Positions 1 to 8,865 of a stretch of 20,372 bases of DNA are shown here, in pieces. The notes beneath the pieces are model-generated. The model was not told the DNA's origin and made no database searches. It worked only from the letters and a program-made list of their open reading frames with translations. A program made the position numbers and the translations under genes. Source of the DNA: Chloroflexota bacterium (GTDB lineage: Bacteria > Chloroflexota > UBA6077); assembly GCA_023380955.1 (NCBI GenBank), contig JAMCTB010000152.1:1-20372 (forward strand), in the 5' to 3' direction. Every line of letters starts with the position of its first letter. Within the stretch, counting starts at the first letter, position 1.

Positions 1-894
1 GTAGGCGTGGGCCACCGCCAGCAGCTCCAACGCTTTCTGAAGCTGCCGGTAGCCTCTGTCCGCCACCAGGACCCGACCCTGGGTTACGATGCCCACCTCC
101 CGCTGCTGATCCAGGAAGTACTTGGCCAGTGTGGCTCCGACCGATGCCGTCCACTCCTCCGTGGAGTCCTCGCCGGAACCCACCTGAACCTCACCGTCCA
201 GATCCAGGATGATCCAGACGTCGGAGAGGGGGTCCAGGTCGAACTCCTTCACCATCAGTCGCCGCTGCCGCGCCGAGCTGAGCCAGTGGATTCGACCGAG
301 GGCATCCCCGGGCTGGTACTCACGGACGCCGGCCGCATTGGGGGTGGTGAAGTGGGTCCGCTGCGCTTGCACGCTGCCGCCCGGTAGCTCGCCGGGCGGC
401 CGGCCGAAGGAGGTCAGCTCTGTGATGGCCGGATACACCACCACCGTGCCGCCAATGGGGAGCTTCCGCTGCATCTTGAACAGGCCGAAAGGGTCGCCGC
501 TGACCACGTCGATGGGCCCCATGGTGTACAGCCCCCGCACCCGGCAGGGGGTTATCATCGGCAGGGTTCGCTTGGAGTAGCTGCCCAGCCCCACCACCCG
601 GTTGCCGTGCCGGCCGACCAGGGTGGAGTGGTCGCGGAGCTCCAGCCAAAGCTTGGGCACCCACCCGGTGTTCTCCAGGGTGAGCCGCTCCTCTATCTGT
701 CCCCCCACCTGGGACCGTGTGGTCTTGATCTCGTGGTGGAACCACAGCCACCGCACGTTGATCCAGCTCCAGAGAAAGGAGACCACGAGGAGTCCTGCCA
801 GGGTGTAGACGACCCGGTAGAGGATCTCCCAGCCGGTGCTCAGCGCCGTGGCCAGGACGAGGAGGGTCAGGGCCGTTATGAAGACTACCTTCAC
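1..894 (-). CDS. DUF58 domain-containing protein, partial (C-terminus beyond window edge)
   Basis: This gene reads open on the minus strand from a GTG at 894 to the window edge, 298 codons without a stop. The first ~45 residues hold two hydrophobic segments (roughly residues 1-18 and 25-45), so the protein is membrane-anchored with a cytoplasmic body. Around residues 195-215 it has the DUF58 hallmark [15 protein letters not shown] followed by LMVKEF, then a predicted von Willebrand-like strand (VWIILDLDG). Its start overlaps the stop of the MoxR gene (GTGA), so the two are translationally coupled. MoxR-DUF58 pairs are widespread and are thought to act as chaperone/metal-insertion or envelope-stress modules; the substrate is not known here. 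A transglutaminase-like gene often follows such pairs but would lie outside the window. The C-terminus is missing only because of the window edge. Confidence 0.88.
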   Translation of the reverse strand, partial: MKVVFITALTLLVLATALSTGWEILYRVVYTLAGLLVVSFLWSWINVRWLWFHHEIKTTRSQVGGQIEERLTLENTGWVPKLWLELRDHSTLVGRHGNRVVGLGSYSKRTLPMITPCRVRGLYTMGPIDVVSGDPFGLFKMQRKLPIGGTVVVYPAITELTSFGRPPGELPGGSVQAQRTHFTTPNAAGVREYQPGDALGRIHWLSSARQRRLMVKEFDLDPLSDVWIILDLDGEVQVGSGEDSTEEWTASVGATLAKYFLDQQREVGIVTQGRVLVADRGYRQLQKALELLAVAHAY

Positions 895-1853
895 CGCTTT
901 ATCGATACCGAAACCCGGCTCCCAGGAACCGGCAGGGAGTCGAGGATCTCGCGGATTACCAGACCGGCATCCACGTTCTTGATGCGGGAGGCCGGGTTGA
1001 TGATCAGACGGTGGGCCAGGACCGGCTCCGCCAGAGCCTTGACGTCGTCGGGCAGGACGTAATCGCGGCCCGCCAGGAGGGCGCGGGCCTGGCCCGTTCT
1101 GAAGAGCGCCAGGGAGCCCCTCGGGCTGGCACCCAGGTAAACGTCGGGGTGCTCTCGGGTGGCCGAAACGACGTCGACGACGTAGCTCCGCAGGGCCGGC
1201 GCCACGGCCACCTCCTTGACCTGGGCCTGGACGGCCAGCAGCTCCTCCACGCCGGCCACCTGGGTGAGCTGGTCCAGGGGATGGGAATGCTGTTGCCGGT
1301 CGAGGATCTCCACCTCGTCCTGCCGGGCCGGGTATCCCAGGCGGATCCGCATCAGGAAGCGATCCAGTTGGGCCTCGGGGAGGGGAAAGGTGCCCTCGTA
1401 CTCGATGGGGTTCTGGGTAGCCATCACCAGGAAGGGCTTCGGCATCCGGTGGGTGAAGCCGTCCACGGTGACCTGCCGCTCCTCCATCGCCTCGAGCAGA
1501 CTGGACTGTGTCTTAGGGGTCGCACGGTTGATCTCGTCGGCCAGCACGATCTGGGCGATGACCGGGCCCGGGCGGAACTCGAACTCCCCGGTCTTCTGGT
1601 TGAAGATGGAAACCCCCGTCACGTCGCTGGGGAGCAGGTCAGGGGTGAACTGGAGGCGCTTGAAACTGCAGCCGATACTGCGGGCCAGGGCCTTGGCTAG
1701 AACGGTCTTCCCCACCCCCGGCACGTCCTCGATCAGGATGTGGCCCTCGCAGATCAGGGCAATGAGCGCCGACTCCACCTCGGCATGCTTGCCGACCACG
1801 ACCCTCTCCACGTTGTCGAGCAGGGCCTGCACCACCGCTTTCACATCCACCAT
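891..1853 (-). CDS. MoxR family AAA+ ATPase
   Basis: A 320-residue AAA+ ATPase of the MoxR/RavA group, normal length for the family. Visible motifs are Walker A GVGKT (residues 46-50), Walker B VLADE (103-107), the following [18 protein letters not shown] segment typical of MoxR, sensor-1 ATQNP (around 146-149) and the LPEAQLDRF arginine-finger region (158-166). MoxR ATPases usually work with a vWA/DUF58 partner to mature or remodel target complexes, and that partner gene overlaps this stop codon. I chose ATG 1853 because the protein then begins MVDVKAVV, as in relatives. An in-frame GTG at 1871 would add six residues and cannot be excluded; neither start has a strong Shine-Dalgarno. A long perfect inverted repeat lies in the leader (1898-1938). 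Confidence 0.92.
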   Translation of the reverse strand: MVDVKAVVQALLDNVERVVVGKHAEVESALIALICEGHILIEDVPGVGKTVLAKALARSIGCSFKRLQFTPDLLPSDVTGVSIFNQKTGEFEFRPGPVIAQIVLADEINRATPKTQSSLLEAMEERQVTVDGFTHRMPKPFLVMATQNPIEYEGTFPLPEAQLDRFLMRIRLGYPARQDEVEILDRQQHSHPLDQLTQVAGVEELLAVQAQVKEVAVAPALRSYVVDVVSATREHPDVYLGASPRGSLALFRTGQARALLAGRDYVLPDDVKALAEPVLAHRLIINPASRIKNVDAGLVIREILDSLPVPGSRVSVSIKR

Positions 1854-1897
1854 GCCGCCGACCCCCAGCACTCAGCACCAAGGACCTGGAATCAGGA

Positions 1898-1938
1898 GGG
1901 CTTTCCGGCAACACCCACACAGGGCACCCGGAAAGCCC
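1898..1938. promoter_or_regulatory. 11-bp perfect inverted repeat in the moxR leader
   Basis: GGGCTTTCCGG at 1898-1908 is exactly complementary to CCGGAAAGCCC at 1928-1938, with a 19-nt loop. It lies about 45 nt upstream of the moxR ATG. There is no T-run after it on either strand, so it does not look like a simple intrinsic terminator. It could be a leader hairpin or a palindromic operator. The rest of the 1872-2113 gap shows only a possible TATAAT box on the minus strand (2067-2062) without a convincing -35. Confidence 0.5.
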
Positions 1939-2061
1939 AAAACGACGTATCAGCCAACGATCCTGTGAGACTTCTAGGCCCAGAGTATCGCAACATCCGC
2001 TACCTCTGGGCTCGAACGAGCCCGAACACCGTCACGCAAGAGTTGTTCCACTTGTTGGTTG

Positions 2062-2067
2062 ATTATA
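2062..2067 (-). promoter_or_regulatory. possible -10 box for the moxR-DUF58 operon
   Basis: The minus strand reads TATAAT at 2067-2062, preceded at normal spacing by a poor -35 (about AGGTTT). It lies in a short A/T-richer patch of the otherwise GC-rich gyrA-moxR gap and is oriented toward moxR. A short direct repeat (TATAGCGAC then TATAGCGTC) overlaps it. This is the only promoter-like signal I see in the gap. Confidence 0.3.
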
Positions 2068-2091
2068 GCGACTATAGCGTCGAAACCTCGG

Positions 2092-2105
2092 GCCGCTCCA
2101 GCGGC
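2092..2105 (-). terminator. gyrA: short GC hairpin just after the gyrA stop
   Basis: GCCGCT (2092-2097) and AGCGGC (2100-2105) form a compact GC-rich stem about 10 nt past the gyrA stop codon. On the minus strand it is followed by only a short T-run (GGTTTC), so it would be a weak intrinsic terminator at best. Confidence 0.3.
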
Positions 2106-2113
2106 GCGCAATC

Positions 2114-4678
<2,565 letters not shown>

Positions 4679-4697
4679 GAGACTACCTCGATATCCC

Positions 4698-4732
4698 CAG
4701 CGATCAGCTATCGGCGGTCAGCCATCAGCCAC
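4698..4732. repeat. solo heptad-repeat array (CAGCNNT x5) upstream of gyrA
   Basis: Five consecutive 7-bp units: CAGCGAT, CAGCTAT, CGGCGGT, CAGCCAT, CAGCCAC (4698-4732), with a degraded sixth after them. It is the same unit family as at 10640-10743 and 13945-14401. On the gyrA sense strand it reads ATAGCTG-type units and ends about 8 nt before the gyrA Shine-Dalgarno. No facing array is visible in the rest of the gap to 4810. Confidence 0.75.
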
Positions 4733-4810
4733 AAGCCCCATGCATCCCACTGCCACCAACCGCATGCAGTAAGAAAGGACGAGCCACGCAGGAGGGAAAC
4801 CATGAAGGTA

Positions 4811-5032
4811 TCAGCCCGGGTGGCCGTTCCGTCGCTGCGATTCGGGCTTGCCCGGATCCTCCGAGTCCTCGGGAGGTGCTCCCAGCAGCCTCTGGTACTC
4901 CTCGATGCCGAGGACTACCGCGAAGGGCTTACCCTGCTTCTCAATGAGGAAGGTCTCGCCGCCGAAGTGGGCACGTCCGAGGATCTCTGCAAAGTTGTTG
5001 CGGGCGTCGGCAGCCCGAATCTTTATGGGCAT
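4811..5032 (-). CDS. Phd/YefM family antitoxin, without an adjacent toxin
   Basis: A 73-residue protein of the prevent-host-death/YefM type. The N-terminal half has the family pattern IRAADARNNFAEIL (residues 5-18), then ETFLIEKQGKPFAVVLGIEEYQRLL, which forms the DNA-binding/dimerisation fold. The C-terminal tail (from about residue 54) is polar and probably disordered, as expected for the toxin-binding region. The start is ATG 5032 with AGGAG about 9 nt upstream; an in-frame longer version to 5053 would begin before the ribosome-binding site and is less likely. In most loci a RelE/YoeB or Doc toxin follows. Here the downstream gap to gyrA is only 132 bp and filled by a repeat array, so the toxin is absent. 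It is preceded by a consensus promoter with a YefM-like operator core. Confidence 0.88.
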   Translation of the reverse strand: MPIKIRAADARNNFAEILGRAHFGGETFLIEKQGKPFAVVLGIEEYQRLLGAPPEDSEDPGKPESQRRNGHPG

Positions 5033-5049
5033 TCCGCTTCTCCTAAGGC

Positions 5050-5073
5050 ACAATTATACGACAAATTGTACAA
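5050..5073. promoter_or_regulatory. putative YefM-type operator inside the antitoxin promoter
   Basis: TGTACA lies at 5067-5072 inside the palindrome TTGTACAA (5066-5073), within the promoter spacer. ACAATT (5050-5055) and AATTGT (5064-5069) form a wider inverted repeat over the -10 box. TGTACA is the established core of YefM-YoeB operators. Binding here would block RNA polymerase; this is inferred from the motif and its position. Confidence 0.6.
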
Positions 5074-5081
5074 AATGTCAA
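5053..5081 (-). promoter_or_regulatory. consensus sigma-70 promoter of the antitoxin gene
   Basis: On the minus strand TTGACA (5081-5076) and TATAAT (5058-5053) are both perfect consensus hexamers separated by exactly 17 nt. Transcription would begin near 5046, right at the TTAGGAG ribosome-binding site, giving a very short leader before ATG 5032. A promoter this strong normally needs repression, which fits autoregulation by the antitoxin. Confidence 0.82.
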
Positions 5082-5114
5082 AGGATCGGCGTGGCGCGGG
5101 GTATCGAAGAGACA

Positions 5115-5120
5115 TATAAT
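5115..5120 (+). promoter_or_regulatory. possible -10 box for the MFS gene
   Basis: TATAAT occurs on the plus strand 46 nt before the MFS ATG. The -35 region at 17-18 nt spacing (about TGGCGC) is a poor match, so this promoter would be weak or need an activator. It is divergent from the antitoxin promoter. Confidence 0.4.
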
Positions 5121-5166
5121 GGTCTGATTGCGTTGATATTATCTCCGAGTGGAGGGCTTAGGGGAG

Positions 5167-6396
5167 ATGAGCGCCGAGTCCGGTCTGTCGCGACGAGTAA
5201 CGGCCATCATCCTCACCGTCGTGGTCGCCAACCTGGGAAACAACATCGTGGCTCCCCTGATGCCCGTCATCAGGGACGAGTTCGACTCCAGCGCCGCCCA
5301 GGTTGCGCTGGTCGCCTCGGGGTTCGGCCTCGGGCGACTGGTGATGGATCTCCCCGCTGGCTACCTGATCGGTCGCATCAGCCCCAACCGGATGTTCACC
5401 CTCGGCATCCTGCTGGCGGCGGGTGCGGCCGCCTTGGCAGCCTACTCGACTACCCTGGAGCAGCTGATCGCCTTTCGCACCGCCATGGGGCTCGGCTCCT
5501 CCATCATGTCCACCGTCGCACTGACCCTGCTGGCCCGGATGGCCCGACCGGAGGAGCGAGGGTCGCTGCTCGGCTTCTATACCAGCGCCATGCTGTTCGG
5601 ACAGGCCATCAGCCCCACTATCGGAGGCTATCTGGCCACCCTGTTCGACTGGCGGGCCGGCTTCCTCTTCTGCGCGCTCACCCCCCTGGTGTCGCTGCCC
5701 CTCAACCTCTTCGCCACCTCCAGCGCCGCGGATGCGTCCCTCCCAGAGGGCGGCGGCGAGCAGCGGGGAGTGCACGGCCACGGGGCAGCTCCCATCACCC
5801 AGGAGTGCGCCCCTGCCCCCCGATTCGCCCTGGCGAGCGTCTACCTTGGAACCTTCGTCAACTTCTTCGACCGGCACGGCATGCGCGCAACCCTGCTCCC
5901 TCTCTACGGCGGCCTGGTGTTGGCGATGGACCCGGGGACCATAGGCGCCACTCTCACCGCATCCTCCGTCCTGACCATCCTCGTCAGCCTGCCCCTCGGC
6001 GCGGCATCGGACCGGGTGGGCAAGAAGCGGCTGCTGCTGCCCGGTCTGCTCACCCTCGCGGCGGGCAACCTGTTCCTGCTGTCGGGCGAGAGCCAGATCG
6101 TCTTCACCGTGGCGACGACGCTCATCTCCATGGGGGTGCTCTCCAACAGCATGCTCTCGGCCCTCGTGGCCGACCTGGTGCCGGAACCGCTGCTGGGCAA
6201 AGGGATGGGACTGTACCGCTTCACCGCCGACCTCGGGGTGGTCCTCGGACCCGTTGTCCTGGGACTGGTGGTGGACCTGTACGGTTTCGGCGCCGCGTGG
6301 CTGGTGGGAGCCGTGGCCGTGCTGATGGGGACGGCCGTTTGCCACCTCTGTGTCCCGCAAGAAACCGGAGCCGTCGCCACAGGGGGAAAGGCCTAG
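5167..6396 (+). CDS. MFS family transporter
   Basis: A 409-residue major facilitator superfamily permease with about 12 hydrophobic segments in two halves. The halves are separated by a polar, His/Gly-containing cytoplasmic loop around residues 188-215. MFS signatures include the first-half loop 2-3 sequence DLPAGYLIGRISPNR and the second-half equivalent GAASDRVGKKR; RPEERGSLLGFYTS follows TM4. The substrate cannot be read from the sequence; drug/metabolite:H+ antiport is the usual default. I chose ATG 5167, which has GGAGG about 11 nt upstream. An in-frame GTG at 5149 has no ribosome-binding site. The gene stands alone: divergent from the antitoxin and convergent with thiS, with 157 bp (6397-6553) between the two stops in which I see no clear terminator. 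Confidence 0.9.
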   Translation: MSAESGLSRRVTAIILTVVVANLGNNIVAPLMPVIRDEFDSSAAQVALVASGFGLGRLVMDLPAGYLIGRISPNRMFTLGILLAAGAAALAAYSTTLEQLIAFRTAMGLGSSIMSTVALTLLARMARPEERGSLLGFYTSAMLFGQAISPTIGGYLATLFDWRAGFLFCALTPLVSLPLNLFATSSAADASLPEGGGEQRGVHGHGAAPITQECAPAPRFALASVYLGTFVNFFDRHGMRATLLPLYGGLVLAMDPGTIGATLTASSVLTILVSLPLGAASDRVGKKRLLLPGLLTLAAGNLFLLSGESQIVFTVATTLISMGVLSNSMLSALVADLVPEPLLGKGMGLYRFTADLGVVLGPVVLGLVVDLYGFGAAWLVGAVAVLMGTAVCHLCVPQETGAVATGGKA

Positions 6397-6553
6397 GGTC
6401 CGCCCCTGACGGTGGCCGGCCCTTCCTCTCTCGGGCAACGATTGACGGGATCCAGGCGCGATCTTAGACTGTATGTGCAATTGTGTGGTTGTTCATGAGT
6501 ACTGGACCTTCCCGCTCCCAGGAGACGGAGGTTGAGAGCCGACAAGGAGAGAA

Positions 6554-6760
6554 TCATCCCCCGCCGACGAAGGTGACGATCTCCAGGGCATCGCCTGCCG
6601 AAAGGCAGGTGGTGGCGTACTCCTCCCGCAGGAGGATCCGCCGGTTCAGCTCGACGGCGACCCGGGCCGGGTTCACCCCTTTGGATTCCAGGAAGGCGGA
6701 GATGGAGGAGCCATCCTCCACCATCTCCGGCCTGCCGTTCAGTGTTATGTCGAGAGTCAT
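6554..6760 (-). CDS. thiS: ThiS sulfur carrier protein
   Basis: A 68-residue ubiquitin-like sulfur carrier for thiazole formation. It has the beta-grasp pattern ITLNGRPEMVEDGSSISAFL at the N-terminus and ends in VGGG. The C-terminal diglycine is adenylylated and converted to a thiocarboxylate that feeds ThiG. The length is typical. The start is ATG 6760, 16 nt after the thiG stop, with TGAGG about 9 nt upstream. It is the last gene of the riboswitch-controlled operon. No ThiF-type adenylyltransferase and no ThiO/ThiH are encoded here, so activation and the dehydroglycine supply must come from elsewhere in the genome. Confidence 0.93.
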   Translation of the reverse strand: MTLDITLNGRPEMVEDGSSISAFLESKGVNPARVAVELNRRILLREEYATTCLSAGDALEIVTFVGGG

Positions 6761-6776
6761 CCTCTGTACCTCAGCG

Positions 6777-7550
6777 CTACCGGACCACGCCCTCCAGGGG
6801 GCTGCTGGCCGAGGCGTAGGCCTTCCTGGGTATCCGGCCGGCCAGGTAGGCCTTCCGTCCGGCCTCGACGCCCAACCTCATCGCCTCCGCCATCATAGCA
6901 GGGTTCTGCGCCTGGGCAACGGCGGTGTTGATCAGGCAGGCAGAGGCGCCCAGCTCCATAGCCATCGAGGCATCGGAGGGGGCACCGATCCCAGCATCCA
7001 CCACCACCGGCACGCCGGCCTGCTCGATGATGATCCTGATCTGCTCGAAGTTCACCATTCCCTGCCCGGAGCCGATGGGCGAGGCCAGGGGCATCACCGT
7101 CGCGCAGCCCACTTCCTCCAGCCGCTTGGCCAGAACGGGGTCGTCGTTGATGTAGGGCAGCACCACAAAGCCCTCGTCAACCAGCCGCTTGGCCGCTTCC
7201 AGAGTGCCGATGGGATCGGGCAGGAGGTACTTGGCATCGGGGATTACCTCCAGCTTCACCCAGTGAGAGAGTCCCATCGCCCTGGCCAGCTGAGCGGTCC
7301 GCACGGCCTCGTCGGCCGTTTGGCACCCGGCCGTGTTGGGCAGGATGGTGTACCTGCTCCAGTCGATCTCGTCCAGCAGGGTCTTCTTGTTGGGATCGCT
7401 GAGATCCAGTCTCCGCAGCGCCACGGTGATGACCTCGGCCCGGGAAGCCTCGAAGGCCGCGTGCATCTCCTCGATGTTGCGATACTTGCCGGTGCCCAGG
7501 AACAGCCTGGACCGCAGCTCCTTGCCGGCAATGACCAGCTTGTCGTCCAT
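6777..7550 (-). CDS. thiG: Thiazole synthase ThiG
   Basis: A 257-residue TIM-barrel enzyme that joins deoxyxylulose phosphate, dehydroglycine and ThiS thiocarboxylate into the thiazole carboxylate phosphate. It shows LFLGTGKY (17-23), ALRRLDL (45-50), the Schiff-base lysine K99 in [17 protein letters not shown], the phosphate loop [11 protein letters not shown] and [12 protein letters not shown] chose ATG 7550: AAGGAG lies 9 nt upstream, whereas the in-frame TTG 7559 and ATG 7556 sit too close to it. It precedes thiS closely and follows the ThiE/TenI gene after a 203-bp gap containing palindromic repeats. The operon lies downstream of a TPP riboswitch. Confidence 0.95.
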   Translation of the reverse strand: MDDKLVIAGKELRSRLFLGTGKYRNIEEMHAAFEASRAEVITVALRRLDLSDPNKKTLLDEIDWSRYTILPNTAGCQTADEAVRTAQLARAMGLSHWVKLEVIPDAKYLLPDPIGTLEAAKRLVDEGFVVLPYINDDPVLAKRLEEVGCATVMPLASPIGSGQGMVNFEQIRIIIEQAGVPVVVDAGIGAPSDASMAMELGASACLINTAVAQAQNPAMMAEAMRLGVEAGRKAYLAGRIPRKAYASASSPLEGVVR

Positions 7551-7607
7551 CGCCATCAACTCCTTCTACAGTATCGCCGGCGGGAGCCGGCTGATCCGAA
7601 AACCATG

Positions 7608-7682
7608 TAGGGCAGGGCGCTCTGCCCTGCCGCCGGACCCTCCATCGCCCGCCGGGCGGAGGGGCACAGGGCCCCTCCCTAC
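7608..7682. repeat. palindromic intergenic repeat between the thiE-like gene and thiG
   Basis: GGCAGGGC (7611-7618) and GCCCTGCC (7624-7631) form a perfect 8-bp stem with a 5-nt loop. An outer pair GTAGGG (7608-7613) and CCCTAC (7677-7682) brackets the unit, and further GC palindromes (CGCCCGCCGGGCG, GGGCACAGGGCCC) lie between. The composition resembles dispersed intergenic palindromes of many high-GC genomes. It interrupts the thiamine operon without encoding protein. Confidence 0.55.
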
Positions 7683-7753
7683 GCTGTCGAAGCCATCGTC
7701 CGCCGTGCTGCAGAATGCGCCGTTATCATCCATGACGGTGCCCGTCAGGGGCA

Positions 7754-8401
7754 TCAGCAACTTCCATGCGCCTGTGTCATGGAGCACAACAACCTTCCGG
7801 TCGCCGCTGCCGCGTCCTGCGCCGACAGGATGGCGGTGATCACCGCGACGCCGCTCGCGCCCGCGGCCATCACCGAGCCGGCGTTGTCCGGCTTGATGCC
7901 GCCGATGGCGATGACCGGCACCCGAACCGCTCCCGCCACCCGGCTCACCAGGCCAGGGCCCGCCGGCTCCAACCCGGGGTGGGACCGGGTCTCGAAGATG
8001 GTGCCCAGCAGCAGGTAATCTGCGCCCTCCCCTTCCGCCTGAAGGGCCCCCTCCAGGGAATGGACGGAGGCGCCGATCAGCATCCCCTGACCCACCAGTC
8101 GCCTGGTCTCAGCCACCGGCAGGCTTCCGCCACCCAGTTGAACCCCGTCGGCACCCAGGGCCAGGGCCACATCCACCCGATCGTTCACCACCAGCGCAGC
8201 TCCCCAACGGCGCACCGGCTCCAGCAGGCTGCTCCCCAACTGGAGCAGCTGCCGGGCGGATAGCTGCTTCTGGCGGAGCTGGACCAGCCCGACGCCGGCC
8301 TCCACGGCCACAGCCACCACCTGCTCCAGGGGCCGCCCCCGGCAGGCCTCGGGATCGGTGACGAGGCAGAGTATGGGAAATCGAAGGTGGTGACGCCGCA
8401 A
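7754..8401 (-). CDS. thiE: ThiE/TenI-family thiamine biosynthesis protein (thiamine-phosphate synthase or thiazole tautomerase)
   Basis: A 215-residue TIM-barrel of the ThiE/TenI superfamily. It has VQLRQKQLSARQLLQL (around 40-55), VVNDRVDVALALGADGV and the phosphate-binding VIAIGGIKPDN. ThiE couples hydroxymethylpyrimidine-PP to thiazole-P; TenI only aromatises the ThiG product. Several positions favour TenI: SVHS in IGASVHSLEGALQAE, FETRSHPG where ThiE usually has a P-T-x-TK loop, and Gln instead of the usual His in GVQLGGGSLP. The neighbouring thiG and thiS suit either role. The start appears to be TTG 8401, the only good option after an in-frame TGA, with GGTGAGG about 8 nt upstream supplied by the adjoining REP-like repeat. 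The gene lies under a TPP riboswitch. Family assignment is firm; the symbol is provisional. Confidence 0.82.
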   Translation of the reverse strand: MRRHHLRFPILCLVTDPEACRGRPLEQVVAVAVEAGVGLVQLRQKQLSARQLLQLGSSLLEPVRRWGAALVVNDRVDVALALGADGVQLGGGSLPVAETRRLVGQGMLIGASVHSLEGALQAEGEGADYLLLGTIFETRSHPGLEPAGPGLVSRVAGAVRVPVIAIGGIKPDNAGSVMAAGASGVAVITAILSAQDAAAATGRLLCSMTQAHGSC

Positions 8402-8483
8402 CAGCCCTCACCCCGGCCCTCTCCCAGAGGGGGTTGTCGCCTCTCCCTTTGGGAGAGGCCGCCCGAAGGGCGGGTGAGGGCTG
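8402..8483. repeat. REP-like composite palindrome abutting the thiE-like start
   Basis: CAGCCCTCACCC (8402-8413) pairs perfectly with GGGTGAGGGCTG (8472-8483). Inside it are CCTCTCCC-TTT-GGGAGAGG (8440-8458) and a GCCC-GAA-GGGC hairpin. The same CAGCCCTCACCCCG-CCCTCTCCC module is repeated at 8501-8536. On the minus strand its end supplies GGTGAGG just before the TTG start. Confidence 0.75.
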
Positions 8484-8500
8484 GGACGCTGCCAACCAAA

Positions 8501-8539
8501 CAGCCCTCACCCCGACCCTCTCCCAGAGGGAGAGGGAGA
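8501..8539. repeat. second REP-like unit with a 9-bp perfect hairpin
   Basis: CAGCCCTCACCCCGACCCTC (8501-8520) repeats the start of the neighbouring unit with one change. CCCTCTCCC (8516-8524) and GGGAGAGGG (8528-8536) form a perfect stem with an AGA loop. A related CCTCTCCC-TCT-GGGAGAGG hairpin occurs at 18503-18521. Confidence 0.75.
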
Positions 8540-8546
8540 TAATGGA

Positions 8547-8578
8547 AGTGGCCACTCCCTGCAGTAGGAGCAGCCACT
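8547..8578 (-). promoter_or_regulatory. hairpin between TPP aptamer and thiE-like gene (possible expression platform)
   Basis: AGTGGC (8547-8552) pairs with GCCACT (8573-8578), with an inner CTCC (8555-8558) and GGAG (8567-8570) stem. It is the first stable stem downstream of the aptamer on the transcript. No U-tract follows, so the switching mechanism is not evident; the REP-like hairpins after it may also take part. Confidence 0.35.
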
Positions 8579-8599
8579 CACGGATTCTGTCCCTGGTGC

Positions 8600-8686
8600 T
8601 CTGCTTCCCTACGCTGGTACTACCCAGTTCAGGTTCACAGGGTCGGCGGCAAAACCGCCTCTCAGCAAGTACGCTCCCCTAGCAGA
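8600..8686 (-). ncRNA. TPP riboswitch (THI element)
   Basis: The minus strand carries the conserved THI-box blocks in order: AGGGGAGC, GCTGAGAGG with a GGCGG/CCGCC P3-type stem, GACCCTGTGAACCTGA, CTGGGTAGTACCAGCG and TAGGGAAG. The closing P1 stem is TCTGCT (8686-8681) with AGCAGA (8605-8600). This class binds thiamine pyrophosphate and turns off downstream genes. It precedes the thiE-like gene, thiG and thiS, about 200 nt before the first start. Confidence 0.96.
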
Positions 8687-8714
8687 CGCCTTATTCAGTT
8701 TTTCGGCGAGGGCA

Positions 8715-8743
8715 ATAGTAGCATGACAGAGGGCCGAAAACAA
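8715..8743 (-). promoter_or_regulatory. promoter of the thiamine operon
   Basis: The minus strand reads TTGTTT (8743-8738), a 17-nt spacer and TACTAT (8720-8715), with a TGC extension immediately before the -10. Initiation near 8708 would place the TPP aptamer (from 8686) about 20 nt into the transcript. Its -35 is 3 bp from the divergent iclR -35. Confidence 0.6.
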
Positions 8744-8746
8744 TGC

Positions 8747-8775
8747 TTGACAAGCCTCCCAGGTCGCCCTATATT
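8747..8775 (+). promoter_or_regulatory. promoter of the iclR gene
   Basis: TTGACA (8747-8752) and TATATT (8770-8775) are separated by 17 nt, a near-consensus sigma-70 promoter. Initiation near 8782 would give a leader of about 84 nt before GTG 8866. Confidence 0.7.
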
Positions 8776-8782
8776 GTATCGC

Positions 8783-8795
8783 GAAACGGGGTTTC
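8783..8795. promoter_or_regulatory. putative IclR autoregulatory operator
   Basis: GAAAC-GGG-GTTTC is a perfect 5-3-5 inverted repeat at the predicted iclR transcription start. The size and A/T-run arms are similar to short palindromes bound by IclR-family dimers. Autorepression is inferred from position only. Confidence 0.4.
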
Positions 8796-8865
8796 ACCAT
8801 CTGGAAGTATTCTCCTCCCTTCACCCAGCGGCATCCACCGCCAGTTCTGCTGACGAGGTTGTCAG

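Noticed and set aside
8609..8824. 71-codon minus-strand open frame upstream of the thiamine operon
   Set aside because: It runs through the TPP aptamer and has no recognisable protein features.
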